Source of the DNA: Actinobacillus sp. GY-402
Lineage (GTDB): Bacteria; Pseudomonadota; Gammaproteobacteria; Enterobacterales; Pasteurellaceae
Length of the DNA stretch: 64,000 bases
NCBI RefSeq assembly: GCF_014843355.1
Contig: NZ_CP062137.1
Span: 1,488,001 to 1,552,000 of the forward strand
Reading direction: 5' to 3'
Part shown: piece by piece, positions 21,928 through 32,233 of the stretch
Layout: every line of letters begins with the position of its first letter
Position numbering within the stretch: the first letter of the stretch is position 1
The notes under the pieces: generated by a model
The model's input: the letters and a program-made list of their open reading frames with translations, nothing else
What the model was told of the DNA's origin: nothing
Database searches by the model: none
Program-made: the position numbers and the translations under genes

Positions 21928-22472
21928 TAGTTTTCTCCCGCCAATTTATCGTACAGAGGCTTTAAAGTCTGCGTCCAGACTTTCTCGTTAACATCGCCAG
22001 CATAACGATAATGAATCACTCCGTTGCCGTCCAGCACGAAGGTTTCCGGTGCGCCGTATACGCCGAGATCCAGCCCCAGTGCGCCTTTTTCGTCGTTAAT
22101 CACAATCTGATAAGGATTGTTCAAATCTTTCAACCATTTAATGGCTTTATCGGATTGATCTTTATAATTGATGCCGATAATGGTTACATTCTGTTTCGCC
22201 AGTTCGTTCAGATACTGATGTTCCGCATAACAAGTCGGACACCAGGTGGCCCATACGTTAACTAAAATCGGTTTGCCCTGTTGGAATATTTCGCTGCCCA
22301 ACGGTTTGTTATCAAATAAATCCGTCATTTGACGGAGCGGCATCGGTTTTCCCACCAGCGCACTTTCCAACGCTTTGGGATCGTCTCCCTGCGCATTACG
22401 CTGTAATTGCACCACAAAAGCGATAACCAGCCCCAGAAAAATAATGAGAGGTAAGAACAGTTTTTTATTCAT
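21927..22472 (-). CDS. ccmG: Thiol:disulfide interchange protein CcmG/DsbE
   Basis: Membrane-anchored periplasmic thioredoxin that reduces CcmH or the apocytochrome. 181 aa: N-terminal anchor (about 5-22), thioredoxin fold with WATWCPTCYAEH (Cys78 and Cys81) and the GVYGAPETFVLD cis-proline segment. It overlaps ccmF by 8 bp at its start and ccmH by one base at its end. Confidence 0.93.
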   Translation of the reverse strand: MNKKLFLPLIIFLGLVIAFVVQLQRNAQGDDPKALESALVGKPMPLRQMTDLFDNKPLGSEIFQQGKPILVNVWATWCPTCYAEHQYLNELAKQNVTIIGINYKDQSDKAIKWLKDLNNPYQIVINDEKGALGLDLGVYGAPETFVLDGNGVIHYRYAGDVNEKVWTQTLKPLYDKLAGEN

Positions 22473-24423
22473 TTGTTTTTTCTTTTACAATTTTTGAGAA
22501 ACGGTAACGACGATCGCTCATGCAAAGCAATCCGCCCAAGGCCATAAACAGACCGCCGAACCAAATCCAGCGGACAAAAGGTTTGTAATACAAGCGCAAC
22601 GCCCAGGAACCGTCTCCCAGACTTTCACCTAAGGCCACATAAAGATCGCGAGTAAATCCCCAATCAATCGCCGCTTCCGTCATCGTCATTTTGCTGACGG
22701 TATAAAAGCGTTTTTCGGCAAACAACGCGGCTTCCTGCTTATCGCCGACAAAAATATCCACTTGCGCTTTGCCGCCGGCATAGTTCGGACCGTTTGCTTC
22801 GGTAACGCCTTTGAATTCAAAACGATAATCTTCAATTTGCACGCTGTCCCCCACTTTCATGCGCACATCACGCTCAACGCTGTAATTCTGGCTGAAAGCG
22901 ACGCCCCAGATAGTCATCGCCACGCCTAAATGAGCGGCAATCATCCCCCAGTGAGAGCGGGATAATTTGGTCAGCCCCGTCCAGAATCCGCAACGATGAG
23001 TCGCGCGTTGATGCAATTCATACAAACTGAGTAACACAATAATGACCGCCATCATCACGCCCAACACGGCGGAAACCGTTAATTTATGTTGCAGCAGTAA
23101 CGGCAAACCGAAACCCAATAATGCCATGAGAATAACGCTGACAACCACCGGCGTGCGAATAGCCGAGAACTGATCCCGTCGCCATTTCACCAGCGGGCCG
23201 ATTCCCAACAGCAACGCAAACGGCGTACAGATAATCAGGAACATTTGATCAAAAAACGGCGCGCCGATCGAAATGGTGCCCAATCCCAATTGCTTATGCA
23301 CCAATGGCAATAACGTTCCTAACAACACCACGGAAAGTGCGGTCATTAAAAGGATATTATTGAGTAACAACATGCTTTCGCGAGAATAACGTTCCGAATT
23401 ATCGCGGGAGCGAATCCGATTGCCTTTAAACGCATATAAGGTTAACGAACCGCCGATCACTACCACGAGATAGGCCAAAATATACAGCCCGCGGGTCGGA
23501 TCCGAAGCAAAGGCATGCACGGAAACCAAAATGCCGGAACGCACTAAAAACGTACCGAGCAAACAAAGGGAAAAAGCTAAAATCGCCAATAACACGGTCC
23601 ACGCCTTGAAAGCGCCGCGTTTTTCCGTTACCGCCAGGCTGTGTAATAACGCCGTTCCCGCCAACCAAGGCATCAGCGAGGCATTTTCCACCGGATCCCA
23701 GAACCACCAGCCGCCCCAGCCGAGTTCGTAATACGCCCACCAGGAACCGAGCACGATACCTAAAGTTAAAAAGATCCAGGCCGCCATCGTCCACGGACGG
23801 GACCATCGCGCCCAGGCGGTATCCAGTTTTCCCGTCATTAATGAGGCAATGGAAAAAGCAAAAGCCACAGAAAAGCCCACATAGCCCATATACAGCAAAG
23901 GCGGATGGAAAATTAATCCCACATCCTGCAGCAACGGATTCAACTCACGCCCGTCCACCGGGAAATCCGGAAAGGTTCGGGTAAACGGATTGGAAGTAAA
24001 CAACACAAATAGCAGGAAACCGATACTGATAAGTCCCATAATGCCCAATACCCGCGCCACCGCTTCCTGTGGCAACCGTTTACTGAACAGGGCGACGGCC
24101 GCTCCCCATAAGGTCAGCATCCAAATCCAAAGTAACAGTGAACCTTCGTGCGAACCCCATACCGCAGACAGACGATATTGCAGCGGTAAATTAGAATTAG
24201 AGTTATTCACCACATATTGCACGCTGAAATCATTCACGGCGAACGCATAAAATAATGCGCCGAAAGCCACGCTAAGCGACAAAAACAAACCGTATGTCAT
24301 CGGACGCGCCAATACCATAAATTGAACGTTGCCTCTCTCAGCTCCCCACAAAGGAAGAATCGCCAGGAAAACCGACACGGCTAAACTGAGCGCAAGCGCA
24401 TAATTACCTAATTCCGCAATCAT
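22465..24423 (-). CDS. ccmF: Haem lyase subunit CcmF
   Basis: Large polytopic inner-membrane protein that transfers haem from CcmE to apocytochrome c. 652 aa with about 14-15 hydrophobic helices and the tryptophan-rich WWD motif GWGGWWFWDPVENASLMPW in a periplasmic loop. The next hydrophilic segments contain the conserved RSG and VHAFASDPTRG stretches. It overlaps ccmE by one base and ccmG by 8. Confidence 0.95.
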   Translation of the reverse strand: MIAELGNYALALSLAVSVFLAILPLWGAERGNVQFMVLARPMTYGLFLSLSVAFGALFYAFAVNDFSVQYVVNNSNSNLPLQYRLSAVWGSHEGSLLLWIWMLTLWGAAVALFSKRLPQEAVARVLGIMGLISIGFLLFVLFTSNPFTRTFPDFPVDGRELNPLLQDVGLIFHPPLLYMGYVGFSVAFAFSIASLMTGKLDTAWARWSRPWTMAAWIFLTLGIVLGSWWAYYELGWGGWWFWDPVENASLMPWLAGTALLHSLAVTEKRGAFKAWTVLLAILAFSLCLLGTFLVRSGILVSVHAFASDPTRGLYILAYLVVVIGGSLTLYAFKGNRIRSRDNSERYSRESMLLLNNILLMTALSVVLLGTLLPLVHKQLGLGTISIGAPFFDQMFLIICTPFALLLGIGPLVKWRRDQFSAIRTPVVVSVILMALLGFGLPLLLQHKLTVSAVLGVMMAVIIVLLSLYELHQRATHRCGFWTGLTKLSRSHWGMIAAHLGVAMTIWGVAFSQNYSVERDVRMKVGDSVQIEDYRFEFKGVTEANGPNYAGGKAQVDIFVGDKQEAALFAEKRFYTVSKMTMTEAAIDWGFTRDLYVALGESLGDGSWALRLYYKPFVRWIWFGGLFMALGGLLCMSDRRYRFSKIVKEKTNE

Positions 24424-24941
24424 TATTGGTTCTCTTTTTGTTGTTGATCTCGCTCGCTTTCCCCTTTCAGGTCGGCACTGCTGACACCCATCGGCTTATG
24501 TACTTTTTCCATTTGTTCGCCCAATTCCGGCGGAACATAGTTTTCATCATGCTTCGCCAACACTTCGGAAGCCTGCAGAACCGTCGGTTCAATTAAAGTG
24601 CCTTGAGCAACGATACCCTGTCCTTCACGGAATAAATCCGGCAAAATGCCTTCATATTCCACGGTAATGGACGGACCGATATCATTCACATCAAAGCGCA
24701 CTTTAAGGCTTTCCGCATCACGTTTCACCGTACCGGCAACCACCATACCGCCCACTCGGATACGCTGGCCGACTTCCGGTTTCTGACTTGCATCGTTTTG
24801 TTTGCCGTTCACCACTTCCGACGGCGTATAAAACAAATCGATATTCGAACGCAACGCATACATCATCAATCCCGCGGCAACAGACACGCCGAGCAAAATA
24901 AACAATACGACTTTCAATCTGGATTTACGTCTCGGATTCAT
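24423..24941 (-). CDS. ccmE: Haem chaperone CcmE
   Basis: Periplasmic haem carrier that binds haem covalently before delivery to CcmF. 172 aa: basic N-terminus and anchor helix (about 9-29), OB-fold beta-barrel, and the haem-binding motif [13 protein letters not shown] with His131 and Tyr135. The C-terminal tail is hydrophilic. It overlaps ccmD by four bases (ATGA-type). Confidence 0.95.
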   Translation of the reverse strand: MNPRRKSRLKVVLFILLGVSVAAGLMMYALRSNIDLFYTPSEVVNGKQNDASQKPEVGQRIRVGGMVVAGTVKRDAESLKVRFDVNDIGPSITVEYEGILPDLFREGQGIVAQGTLIEPTVLQASEVLAKHDENYVPPELGEQMEKVHKPMGVSSADLKGESERDQQQKENQ

Positions 24942-25141
24942 AGACCGCCTCTCGTTTTATTCGCCTGTAATCGTTGTTCGCGCGCCAATTCGCGTTTCAC
25001 TTCCGCAAAAATCGTTTTCTTGCCCCGATAACTCTGCACAATCAAGCCGACAATCGCCGCCAGCGACACCCCGTAGGACAGCCAAACGTAAAATCCGTAG
25101 CCGCCCATATTTAAAAAGTCACTCCAAGATTGGAAAAACAT
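24938..25141 (-). CDS. ccmD: Haem exporter protein CcmD
   Basis: Small single-helix membrane protein that stabilises CcmC-CcmE and helps release holo-CcmE. With the ATG at 25141 (preceded by GGAGAGAACT) it has 67 aa: [20 protein letters not shown], a helix at about 15-38, and a basic tail. An in-frame TTG 12 bases earlier lies on the ribosome-binding site and is rejected. Confidence 0.9.
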   Translation of the reverse strand: MFFQSWSDFLNMGGYGFYVWLSYGVSLAAIVGLIVQSYRGKKTIFAEVKRELAREQRLQANKTRGGL

Positions 25142-25255
25142 AGTTCTCTCCAAAAAACGTTTAAAATTTTATGCGTCGCCGGTGCGATTACTTATGGCTT
25201 CGCCACCGTTGGCAAAGCCAAAGTTCAAAAAGCGTTGCTTTTTGTGCACGCACTT
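25142..25255 (-). other. ccmC-ccmD spacer with stem-loops
   Basis: A 114-bp gap in an otherwise overlapping operon. Minus-strand sequence holds AAAAAGC-AAC-GCTTTTT and the imperfect pair GGCTTTGCC/GGCGAAGCC. No gene or promoter is evident. Confidence 0.4.
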
Positions 25256-25993
25256 TTATTTCACCAGCGCGCGTACCCACGGACGTTTAATGTCTTCGCG
25301 CAATAAAGCGTTTCGATAACGCACCAATGTCAGCCAAACGGTTAACGCCATAAATCCGAAAATACTGAAAATCAACGGAATCAACATCGGCGTGGCAATA
25401 GAAGGCTTCTCAAATTTCGTAATGCTGGCGCCTTGATGTAAGGTGTTCCACCATTCTACCGAAAAATGAATAATCGGAATATTGATGACCCCGACAATAC
25501 ACAAAATAGCAGTGGCTTTCATGCCGGCGTTGCGATCCTGAAACGAAGAATACAGCGCCATAACGCCAAGATATAGAAAAAACAAAATCAATGAAGCGGT
25601 TAAACGCGCATCCCACACCCACCAAGTTCCCCACATCGGTTTCCCCCAAATTGAGCCGGTTGCCAGCGCCAAAAAGTTAAACACCGCGCCAATCGGGGCC
25701 ATCGCTATAATGGACAGGTGTGCCTGTTTAATCTGCCAGACTAAACCGATCACGCCCGCCAGCGCCATGGCGACGTAAATACTCATCGACCAAATCGCCG
25801 ACGGCACATGCACGTACATAATCCGGAAACTGTTACCCTGTTGATAATCGGCGGGCGCAAACGCCAGGCCCCATACCAGACCGATACCGAGCAGCAACGC
25901 GGTCAGAACCGCAAAAAACGGGCTCAGCTTGCCGCACAGGCGGTACTGAGTTTCAGGTTTCGCATAAGGGTGTAACCATTTCCACATGAACAT
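25256..25993 (-). CDS. ccmC: Haem exporter subunit CcmC
   Basis: Inner-membrane protein that loads haem onto CcmE. 245 aa with six hydrophobic helices, the periplasmic WWD motif GTWWVWDARLTAS and the flanking conserved histidines (YVHVPSAIWS, IIHFSVEWWNTLHQG). It lies 8 bp after ccmB in the ccmABC block. Confidence 0.95.
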   Translation of the reverse strand: MFMWKWLHPYAKPETQYRLCGKLSPFFAVLTALLLGIGLVWGLAFAPADYQQGNSFRIMYVHVPSAIWSMSIYVAMALAGVIGLVWQIKQAHLSIIAMAPIGAVFNFLALATGSIWGKPMWGTWWVWDARLTASLILFFLYLGVMALYSSFQDRNAGMKATAILCIVGVINIPIIHFSVEWWNTLHQGASITKFEKPSIATPMLIPLIFSIFGFMALTVWLTLVRYRNALLREDIKRPWVRALVK

Positions 25994-26001
25994 TTTTCCT
26001 T

Positions 26002-26667
26002 TTAATTATCTAAACTGACGCGTAACGCCGCCGCAACGGCAAAAGGCGCAAGCGTTAACGAAGCGACCGCCATCGCAGCGAGAATCGCAAGTTGTCCCCG
26101 ATAAGGCAAATTTAACGTTGCGGCATCCAATACGGAGGCCGAAAAAATCAAAACCGGGATAAACAGCGGAACCACCAGCAGGCTTAACAATACGCCGCCC
26201 TTGCGTAATCCCACGGTTAATGCCACGCCGATCGCCCCGATACAACTCAGCACCGGCGTACCAACGAATAAAGTCAATGCCAACGCCCACCAAATATGCA
26301 CATCCAAAGACAGCAATAAAGCCGCAACCGGCGACAGCAAAATCAACGGAAATCCCGTCAACATCCAATGCGCCGCCACCTTTGCCAACGCCACCAGCGC
26401 CAGGGGCTGCGAAGTTAACATCAACTGTTCCAGCGAGCCGTCGATAAAATCGTCCCGAAACAAACGCTCAAAGGACAGCAAAGCGGAAAGCAATGCCGCC
26501 ACCCAAGCCACGCCGCCCGCAATTTTGGCAAGCAAATTAGGATCCGGCCCGACAACCAGCGGAAACAAAGTAATCACGATCAAAAAAAACCATAACGGAT
26601 TTAGAATTTCCGCCTGTTTCCGCATGGCGATACGCAGTTCCCGCTTGATAATTTCAGCAAATAGCAT
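26002..26667 (-). CDS. ccmB: Haem exporter permease CcmB
   Basis: Membrane subunit of the CcmAB(C) ABC complex. 221 aa, six hydrophobic segments, with the family pattern FFLIVITLFPLVVGP near residue 35 and LFRDDFIDGSLEQLMLTSQPL, the coupling region. It begins 3 bp after ccmA ends. Confidence 0.93.
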   Translation of the reverse strand: MLFAEIIKRELRIAMRKQAEILNPLWFFLIVITLFPLVVGPDPNLLAKIAGGVAWVAALLSALLSFERLFRDDFIDGSLEQLMLTSQPLALVALAKVAAHWMLTGFPLILLSPVAALLLSLDVHIWWALALTLFVGTPVLSCIGAIGVALTVGLRKGGVLLSLLVVPLFIPVLIFSASVLDAATLNLPYRGQLAILAAMAVASLTLAPFAVAAALRVSLDN

Positions 26668-26670
26668 GGC

Positions 26671-27306
26671 TTATTCCAAAAACTTGTAAAAATCTAACCG
26701 CACTTTATCCAGTATCCGGCTCGGCACGTCCTGATGACTGGTTAAAATCACGATACCGCCGTTTTTCACATGCCGTTCAAAATGTTCCGTCAGCACAGTT
26801 ACGCCGTGTTTATCAATGGCATTAAAAGGCTCATCTAAAATCCACAACGGCGCTTGCGATAACCACAAACGGGCTAGCCCAATACGTTTTTGCTGCCCGG
26901 CGGAAAGCCGGCCGGCGGCAATATCTTCACGTCCCGCCAATCCCACCATTTCCAGCGCCTGCCATAATGCCGATTCGCTTTGCTCACAGGCGGAAATTTT
27001 TTGGTAAAAGCGCAAATTTTCCCACGCGGTTAATTCGGGTTTCACACCGGAAAGATGGCCTAAATACAATAAATCCGCGTGAAATTGTTCGCGACACAAA
27101 GAAATGTCCTCACCGTTCCATTGCACACGGCCCGTTAACGGCTGCGTCAATCCCGTAATTATGCGTAACAGACTGGTTTTACCCATGCCGTTATGCCCTT
27201 CAATTTGCACGAAATCGCCCGATTTAAAGGTTAAAGACAAATCGGTAAATAAAACTTTATCGCCCCGTTGGCAAGCAATTTGTTCTAATTGAAGTTGATG
27301 AAGCAT
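26671..27306 (-). CDS. ccmA: Haem exporter ATPase CcmA
   Basis: ABC ATPase that drives release of holo-CcmE. Walker [13 protein letters not shown], signature [14 protein letters not shown], Walker [13 protein letters not shown] and switch His in ILTSHQD are all visible. I use the ATG at 27306 (211 aa, [17 protein letters not shown]); a GTG five codons earlier also opens the frame. It is the first gene of ccmABCDEFGHI. Confidence 0.94.
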   Translation of the reverse strand: MLHQLQLEQIACQRGDKVLFTDLSLTFKSGDFVQIEGHNGMGKTSLLRIITGLTQPLTGRVQWNGEDISLCREQFHADLLYLGHLSGVKPELTAWENLRFYQKISACEQSESALWQALEMVGLAGREDIAAGRLSAGQQKRIGLARLWLSQAPLWILDEPFNAIDKHGVTVLTEHFERHVKNGGIVILTSHQDVPSRILDKVRLDFYKFLE

Positions 27307-27427
27307 AAAAAATCCGGCCACAAAATAATGGTAGATTCTAACATAAGCTATTAGGAAGTCGTAGGAAATTGAGGCGGAAGAGTTTAACCATTTAGGGGTA
27401 ATGAGCGCAAAAATTGCGTTAAATCAA

Positions 27428-27450
27428 AAAGATCGGACAAGCCGATCTTT
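27428..27450 (-). terminator. Terminator of cpdA
   Basis: AAAGATCGG-ACAAG-CCGATCTTT, a 9-bp perfect stem followed on the minus strand by TTGATTT, 3 bp past the cpdA stop. Confidence 0.8.
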
Positions 27451-27453
27451 AGG

Positions 27454-28284
27454 TTAATAACCGTCTTCACTCATATTCGGTAAGAAACTGGCTTGCTGAA
27501 TACGGCGAACGTAGGTTTCAATTCGCCCGTCGCCGTGCAGAATAATTTCACGCCAGCCGGGTTGCAGCGTATCCAGCTCAAAATGATTGCTATCCGGCTT
27601 AAACTGAATACAGGTGGAAGGCGTCGACATCACACGGTATCCGTTCCAAATACCGTCCACCGCCTGATGAATATGCCCGTAAACAATACCTTTCACATTG
27701 TTGAATTCCGCCAATATCTGCGCCAATTCATTGGCGTTGCGCAGGTTATGTTGATCCAACCAGGCGGAATGGGTTGAAAGCAAATGATGATGCAGCGCAA
27801 TCAGCGCATAACGAGCCGGTTCCGCTTTCAGTTTATCGTGTAGCCAATCCAACTGATATTCCGTCAAACTGCCGTGCGGCACGCCGAAAACCTGACTGTC
27901 CAGTAACAGCACCTGCCATTTTTCACCTGCCAGAATCTGCTTTTTTGCGCAAATGTTACCGTGACTTTTATTCAGCAATTCATTCATTTTCGGCTGAAAA
28001 TCATGATTACCCGGCAACCAGAAAACCGGTTTTCCCAGCGATTGCACCATCTCGCAAAAGCGCAAATAACCTTCGTCCGAACTGTCCTGCACCAAATCAC
28101 CCGTTGCCAAAACCAGATCCGCCTGAAACGGCGAAGCCTGAATTTCCGTTAAGACCTGGTTAAAGCTGGCGCAAGTATTTATCCCCAATAACTCGCTGCC
28201 GGCGTCCTTAAATAAATGCGGATCGGTGATTTGTAGAATGCGTATCTCATCCGAATCCGTGTCATATTGATACGTGTTAATCAT
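27454..28284 (-). CDS. cpdA: 3',5'-cyclic AMP phosphodiesterase CpdA
   Basis: Class III calcineurin-like metallophosphatase that hydrolyses cAMP; in Haemophilus the related enzyme affects competence through CRP. Motifs in order: ITDPHLF (DxH), LATGDLVQDSS, LPGNHDFQ, ALHHHLLS and VYGHIHQ. I start at the ATG at 28284 (MINTYQYDT, 276 aa) because AGGAGA lies 6 bp upstream; an in-frame start at 28308 has no such site. It is separated from nudF by a 142-bp spacer. Confidence 0.92.
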   Translation of the reverse strand: MINTYQYDTDSDEIRILQITDPHLFKDAGSELLGINTCASFNQVLTEIQASPFQADLVLATGDLVQDSSDEGYLRFCEMVQSLGKPVFWLPGNHDFQPKMNELLNKSHGNICAKKQILAGEKWQVLLLDSQVFGVPHGSLTEYQLDWLHDKLKAEPARYALIALHHHLLSTHSAWLDQHNLRNANELAQILAEFNNVKGIVYGHIHQAVDGIWNGYRVMSTPSTCIQFKPDSNHFELDTLQPGWREIILHGDGRIETYVRRIQQASFLPNMSEDGY

Positions 28285-28426
28285 GGGATTCTCCTGTTCC
28301 CCATCCAATATCGCAATCGCAAGATTATCCGCTTCAAAAAAATTTGCACCTGTTAAAATGCTAAAATGTTACAGAGATCATATTTCTGTACAAAATTTTT
28401 GCTAAAAATACCACATTCGTCACATT

Positions 28427-29050
28427 TTACAACCAAGCCTGTTGCAATTTTTTATAATTGAGTTGCAACCACAACAAGCCTAACACGGCAATGCTGTTAT
28501 CCACTTTGCCCCGTTCAGCCCATTCATAAGCGGTTTCCCGGGCCACTACATGCACTTTAATGTCTTCGTGCTCTTCCGCTAATCCGTGTAAACCTTTAGC
28601 TTTCGAACTATCCACTTTGCCGGCAAACAAATGAATACGTTCCACCGTGCCTCCCGGACTGTCCCACACGCTCAAGGCATGGGTCAAATTCGTCACCTCG
28701 ACGCCGGCCTCTTCCTGACTTTCACGCACGGCAACCTCTTGCGGCATTTCGCCTTCTTCCACCATACCGGCAATCAGCTCCAGCAACCAAGGCGAACCGG
28801 ATAAAGCCGGATTATAGGCCCCGATACGAACCTGTTCCACTAAAATCACCGCATCCCGCTCGGGATCATAAGCAATAACGGCGGAAGCGGCGCCTTTCAC
28901 CAATAATTCGCGAACCACCTCGCCGCTCATGCCGCCGGCAAACAGTTTATGGCGGAAATGCACCCGTTTTAATTGAAAAAAGCCATCATAAAGTGGCTCC
29001 TCATTAAGAATCTCAATATCATTCTGACTAAATTGTTGGATATCTGCCAT
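28427..29050 (-). CDS. nudF: ADP-ribose pyrophosphatase NudF
   Basis: Nudix hydrolase cleaving ADP-ribose to AMP and ribose 5-phosphate. The Nudix box spans residues 95-117 with the consensus G-x5-E-x7-REvxEExGv pattern (REsqEEaGv visible). 207 aa, the usual length. It lies upstream of cpdA in the same orientation, the order also found in E. coli (nudF-yqiB-cpdA region). Confidence 0.93.
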   Translation of the reverse strand: MADIQQFSQNDIEILNEEPLYDGFFQLKRVHFRHKLFAGGMSGEVVRELLVKGAASAVIAYDPERDAVILVEQVRIGAYNPALSGSPWLLELIAGMVEEGEMPQEVAVRESQEEAGVEVTNLTHALSVWDSPGGTVERIHLFAGKVDSSKAKGLHGLAEEHEDIKVHVVARETAYEWAERGKVDNSIAVLGLLWLQLNYKKLQQAWL

Positions 29051-29158
29051 GATTTTTCCTTATTTGAGAACGGTTCTAAGAATACTAAAAAATCGTGCGT
29101 ATTTTGATAATTTTTATTGAAAAATTTGAGGTACGTCACAAATTTTTTGCCTATTCGG

Positions 29159-29884
29159 TTAAAAATTGACTAAATATTTGACCGCACTTTTGAGCGAATA
29201 CGAGCAAAGCCCCTGCGGCGACCAGTAAAAATATTGCGCCTCGTTTAATTCGTTTCCCGCGGCAAACGCTGCGAGGTAAAACGGCAGTTCTTCGAAAAAA
29301 AACAAGCGACCGGCAGGGCAATGCGCCGAACGGATTTGTAACCGCTCCGGCCAATGTTGCACTTCGCTCAGTTTCACAATACCGACTCCCTGCGATTTCA
29401 ACACCGCTTCGCGCAGGCACCAGCAACGATAAAATCCCGCGGCAACATCATTCTGTCGCGCCAGCCAACGCTGTTCCGCCGGCGGCGCGAAATGCGCCAA
29501 AAGTGCGGTAAAATTTCGTTCCGTTTTTGGCATTTCAATATCAATACCCACTACCGGTTTGGCGGACGAAACCGATAATATCACCGCCACCCAATCGCCG
29601 GAATGAGAAATGTTAAAATCGACATGTTCCGACGGAAATTCAGGGCGACCACTGTCGGTATAATAAATCTGCGGCAAAAATGCGGTATCGATTTGCGCCT
29701 GCCGGCATAACCGCCATAACAGAAAATGAGCGAGCCGGCGGCAGCGATGACGTTGCCGAACGCGCGCGTTTCCTTGGAGCGGATGCTCAACCGATTGACG
29801 CAAACGTTCGGGAATCAACTCCGGCGGCAGCAGTTGAAACGGGTAATCCTGCCGAATATTGCCCCAAGCGATGAAAGTTGCCAT
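29159..29884 (-). CDS. 4'-phosphopantetheinyl transferase superfamily protein
   Basis: Sfp/AcpT-type enzyme that would attach phosphopantetheine to a carrier protein. 241 aa; the family motifs are VVGIDIEMPKTER (Mg-binding acidic pair) and the WCLREAVLKSQGVG segment (W-x-KEA equivalent, here REA). The N-terminal FNISHSGDWVAV also fits. No polyketide or non-ribosomal synthase is nearby, so its carrier is unknown; a fatty-acid-type ACP is possible. Its start codon overlaps the stop (TAATG) of a decayed frame upstream. Confidence 0.85.
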   Translation of the reverse strand: MATFIAWGNIRQDYPFQLLPPELIPERLRQSVEHPLQGNARVRQRHRCRRLAHFLLWRLCRQAQIDTAFLPQIYYTDSGRPEFPSEHVDFNISHSGDWVAVILSVSSAKPVVGIDIEMPKTERNFTALLAHFAPPAEQRWLARQNDVAAGFYRCWCLREAVLKSQGVGIVKLSEVQHWPERLQIRSAHCPAGRLFFFEELPFYLAAFAAGNELNEAQYFYWSPQGLCSYSLKSAVKYLVNF

Positions 29885-30131
29885 TATTTTACCTGATGAC
29901 GCAAAGTCAATAAGCCGTTTTGGACGGCTTTGGCTTGCGTGTTTTGAATTTGAATCGGCATTTTATTCTTTGTCGTCGTCCGGCGGCATGAACGCGACGG
30001 CGATTTTTTTCATCCCGAATATCCGTCATACGCGCATCCGTTTCCATGAAAAATTTTTGACATGCAAAAGGAAACGCCCGCGCATTTTTCATACGCAGCA
30101 ACATAGCCGTCACACAGAAAAATTGCTTCAT
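29885..30131 (-). pseudogene. Possible decayed small exported protein gene
   Basis: A 247-bp stretch before the phosphopantetheinyl transferase. On the minus strand a 74-codon frame begins MKQFFCVTAMLLRMKNARAF..ACQKFFMETDARMTDI, resembling a signal peptide plus an ACxxFF start of a small periplasmic protein. After a run of seven A's (near 30000) its sequence turns implausibly basic, whereas the neighbouring frame reads IAVAFMPPDDDKE then stops. A third frame gives MPIQIQNTQAKAVQNGLL and ends in TAA overlapping the next gene's ATG. I read this as one or two frameshifts in a former gene; it may instead be non-coding. Confidence 0.35.
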
Positions 30132-30164
30132 TAAATTACCCGTTCAAATCTAAAAAACATCGAA

Positions 30165-30209
30165 AAAAATGACCGCACTTTACTGCAAACAGCGGCAAAG
30201 TGCGGTCAT
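30165..30209 (-). terminator. htpG terminator made of an inverted USS pair
   Basis: ATGACCGCACTTT (30169-30181) and AAAGTGCGGTCAT (30197-30209) pair perfectly over 13 bp; on the minus strand the stem is followed by TTTTTTT. Confidence 0.9.
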
Positions 30210-30223
30210 ATAATGCGCTAAAT

Positions 30224-32110
30224 CTAGCCGGCAAGCAAGGTATTCACGCGTTTAATAAAGGCCGCCGGATTGTCCAACGTGCCGCGTTCCGACAACATGG
30301 CTTGTTCCAACAGCAATTCCACCCAGTTGGCGAAAGCGGATTCATCCGTCAATGCCGCCACTTTTTTCACTAAATCGTGATCCGGATTTAATTCAAAGGT
30401 GTATTTCACTTCCGGCACCGGCTGACCGCTCATCGCAAACAATTTCGCCATTTGCGTGGTCATTTGATCGTTATCCGTTGACACCACCGCCGGCGTATCG
30501 GTTAAACGATGGGTTAAACGCACATTTTTTACTCGTTCGCCCAGCAAGGTTTTCACCCGTTCTACAAAACCGCCTAAGGCTTCGTCCTGCGCTTTCTCTT
30601 TTTCTTCTTCGGCTTTGTCCGCCAAATCGCCTAAATCCAAATCCGCTTTGGTAACGGATTGCAGCGGTTTGCCGTCGAATTCCGTTAAATAGCTCAACAT
30701 CCATTCGTCGATACGATCGGAAAGCAGCAACACTTCAATGCCTTTTTTATTGAATAATTCCAGGTGCGGGCTGTTTTTCGCCGCCACATAACTGTCGGCG
30801 GTAATGTAATAAACGGCTTTTTGCCCTTCTTTCATGCGGGCGATGTAATCTTCCAGCGACACAGTTTGTTCGCTGCTGTCCGTATGAGTGGAAGCGAAGC
30901 GGAATAATTTGGCGATTTGTTCGCGGTTGGCAAAATCTTCGCCTACGCCTTCCTTCAAGACCAAACCGAATTCTTTCCAGAACAAAGCGTATTTTTCCGG
31001 TTCGTCTTTCGCCAGTTTTTCCAGCATTTGCAAAGCGCGTTTCGTCAAAGCTTTGCGCAACGCCGCCGTGGTTTTATTGTCCTGCAGAATTTCACGGGAA
31101 ACGTTTAGCGGCAAATCATTGCTGTCTAACAAACCGCGCATAAAACGCAGATAATTCGGCATGAACACTTCCGCGTCATCCATGATAAAAACCCGTTGTA
31201 CATAAAGCTTCAAACCGTGTTTTTGATCGCGGTTGAACAAATCCCACGGCGCTTTGGACGGCACATAAAGCAGGCTGGTATATTCCTGATTACCTTCCAC
31301 TTTATTATGTTGCCACACCAAAGGATCGGCAAAATCGTGGCTGATATGTTTATAAAATTCTTTGTATTCCTCGTCGGAAATCTCGCCTTTTGCGCGCGTC
31401 CACAACGCCTGCGCCTTATTGATTTTTTCCCATTTTACGCCGGTTTCCTTGCCTTCGTCGTCGAATTCTTTGGTCAGAATTTCCACCGGCAACCCGATAT
31501 GATCGGAATATTTTCCGATAATTTCACGCAAACGCCATTCGTTTAAAAATTCTTTTTCGTCTTCCCGCAAAAACAGCGTAATTTCCGTGCCGCGATCTTT
31601 TTTCTCAATATCTTCAACGGAATATTCGCCTTCGCCGGCTGAAGTCCAAAGTACGCCCTGATTCGCCGGTACGCCTGCGGCGCGGCTGCGCACTTCCACT
31701 TTATCCGCCACGATGAAAGCGGAATAAAAACCCACGCCGAACTGACCGATTAACTGGCTGTCTTTAGCCTGATCCTGTCCAAGTGCGGTCAAAAATTCCT
31801 TCGTTCCCGATTTCGCAATGGTGCCGAGATGTTCCATCGCCTGTTCGCGCGTCATACCGATACCGTTATCGCTTACGGTAAGCGTGCCTTTTTTCTCATC
31901 AAAACGAATGCGTACTTTTAAATCGCCGTCGCCTTCATACAATTCCGGCGCGGAAAGGGCTTTGAAGCGCAATTTATCCGCCGCGTCCGAAGCATTGGAA
32001 ATCAATTCGCGTAAGAAAATTTCCTTGTTGGAATACAGGGAATGAATCATTAATTGCAGAAGCTGTTTCACTTCCGTTTGAAAACCAAGAGTTTGCTGAT
32101 TATTGCTCAT
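30224..32110 (-). CDS. htpG: Chaperone HtpG (Hsp90)
   Basis: Cytoplasmic Hsp90-family ATP-dependent chaperone. 628 aa: N-terminal GHKL ATPase with [13 protein letters not shown], the DNGIGM motif and [11 protein letters not shown]; middle domain with [14 protein letters not shown] and the catalytic [11 protein letters not shown]-terminal dimerisation domain. Full length with a well-placed ATG. It is monocistronic, ended by a USS-pair terminator. Confidence 0.97.
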   Translation of the reverse strand: MSNNQQTLGFQTEVKQLLQLMIHSLYSNKEIFLRELISNASDAADKLRFKALSAPELYEGDGDLKVRIRFDEKKGTLTVSDNGIGMTREQAMEHLGTIAKSGTKEFLTALGQDQAKDSQLIGQFGVGFYSAFIVADKVEVRSRAAGVPANQGVLWTSAGEGEYSVEDIEKKDRGTEITLFLREDEKEFLNEWRLREIIGKYSDHIGLPVEILTKEFDDEGKETGVKWEKINKAQALWTRAKGEISDEEYKEFYKHISHDFADPLVWQHNKVEGNQEYTSLLYVPSKAPWDLFNRDQKHGLKLYVQRVFIMDDAEVFMPNYLRFMRGLLDSNDLPLNVSREILQDNKTTAALRKALTKRALQMLEKLAKDEPEKYALFWKEFGLVLKEGVGEDFANREQIAKLFRFASTHTDSSEQTVSLEDYIARMKEGQKAVYYITADSYVAAKNSPHLELFNKKGIEVLLLSDRIDEWMLSYLTEFDGKPLQSVTKADLDLGDLADKAEEEKEKAQDEALGGFVERVKTLLGERVKNVRLTHRLTDTPAVVSTDNDQMTTQMAKLFAMSGQPVPEVKYTFELNPDHDLVKKVAALTDESAFANWVELLLEQAMLSERGTLDNPAAFIKRVNTLLAG

Positions 32111-32233
32111 ATTAGTTGTCCTATTCGTTCAAGGTCTTTAAATTGACTTTGTTGATATAGGCATTATTTCGCAAATTTCAACCGCACTTTGAGGAAAAAT
32201 GTGAGGGTTTGGCTAAATTTCCGGCAAAAAAGA

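Noticed and set aside
25142-25255. Separate promoter or lost gene between ccmC and ccmD
   Set aside because: Only weak stem-loops are visible, with no -35/-10 pair and no frame.
29859-30134. Plus-strand 91-codon frame opposite the phosphopantetheinyl transferase start
   Set aside because: No ribosome-binding site, atypical composition, overlaps the start of a real gene on the other strand.
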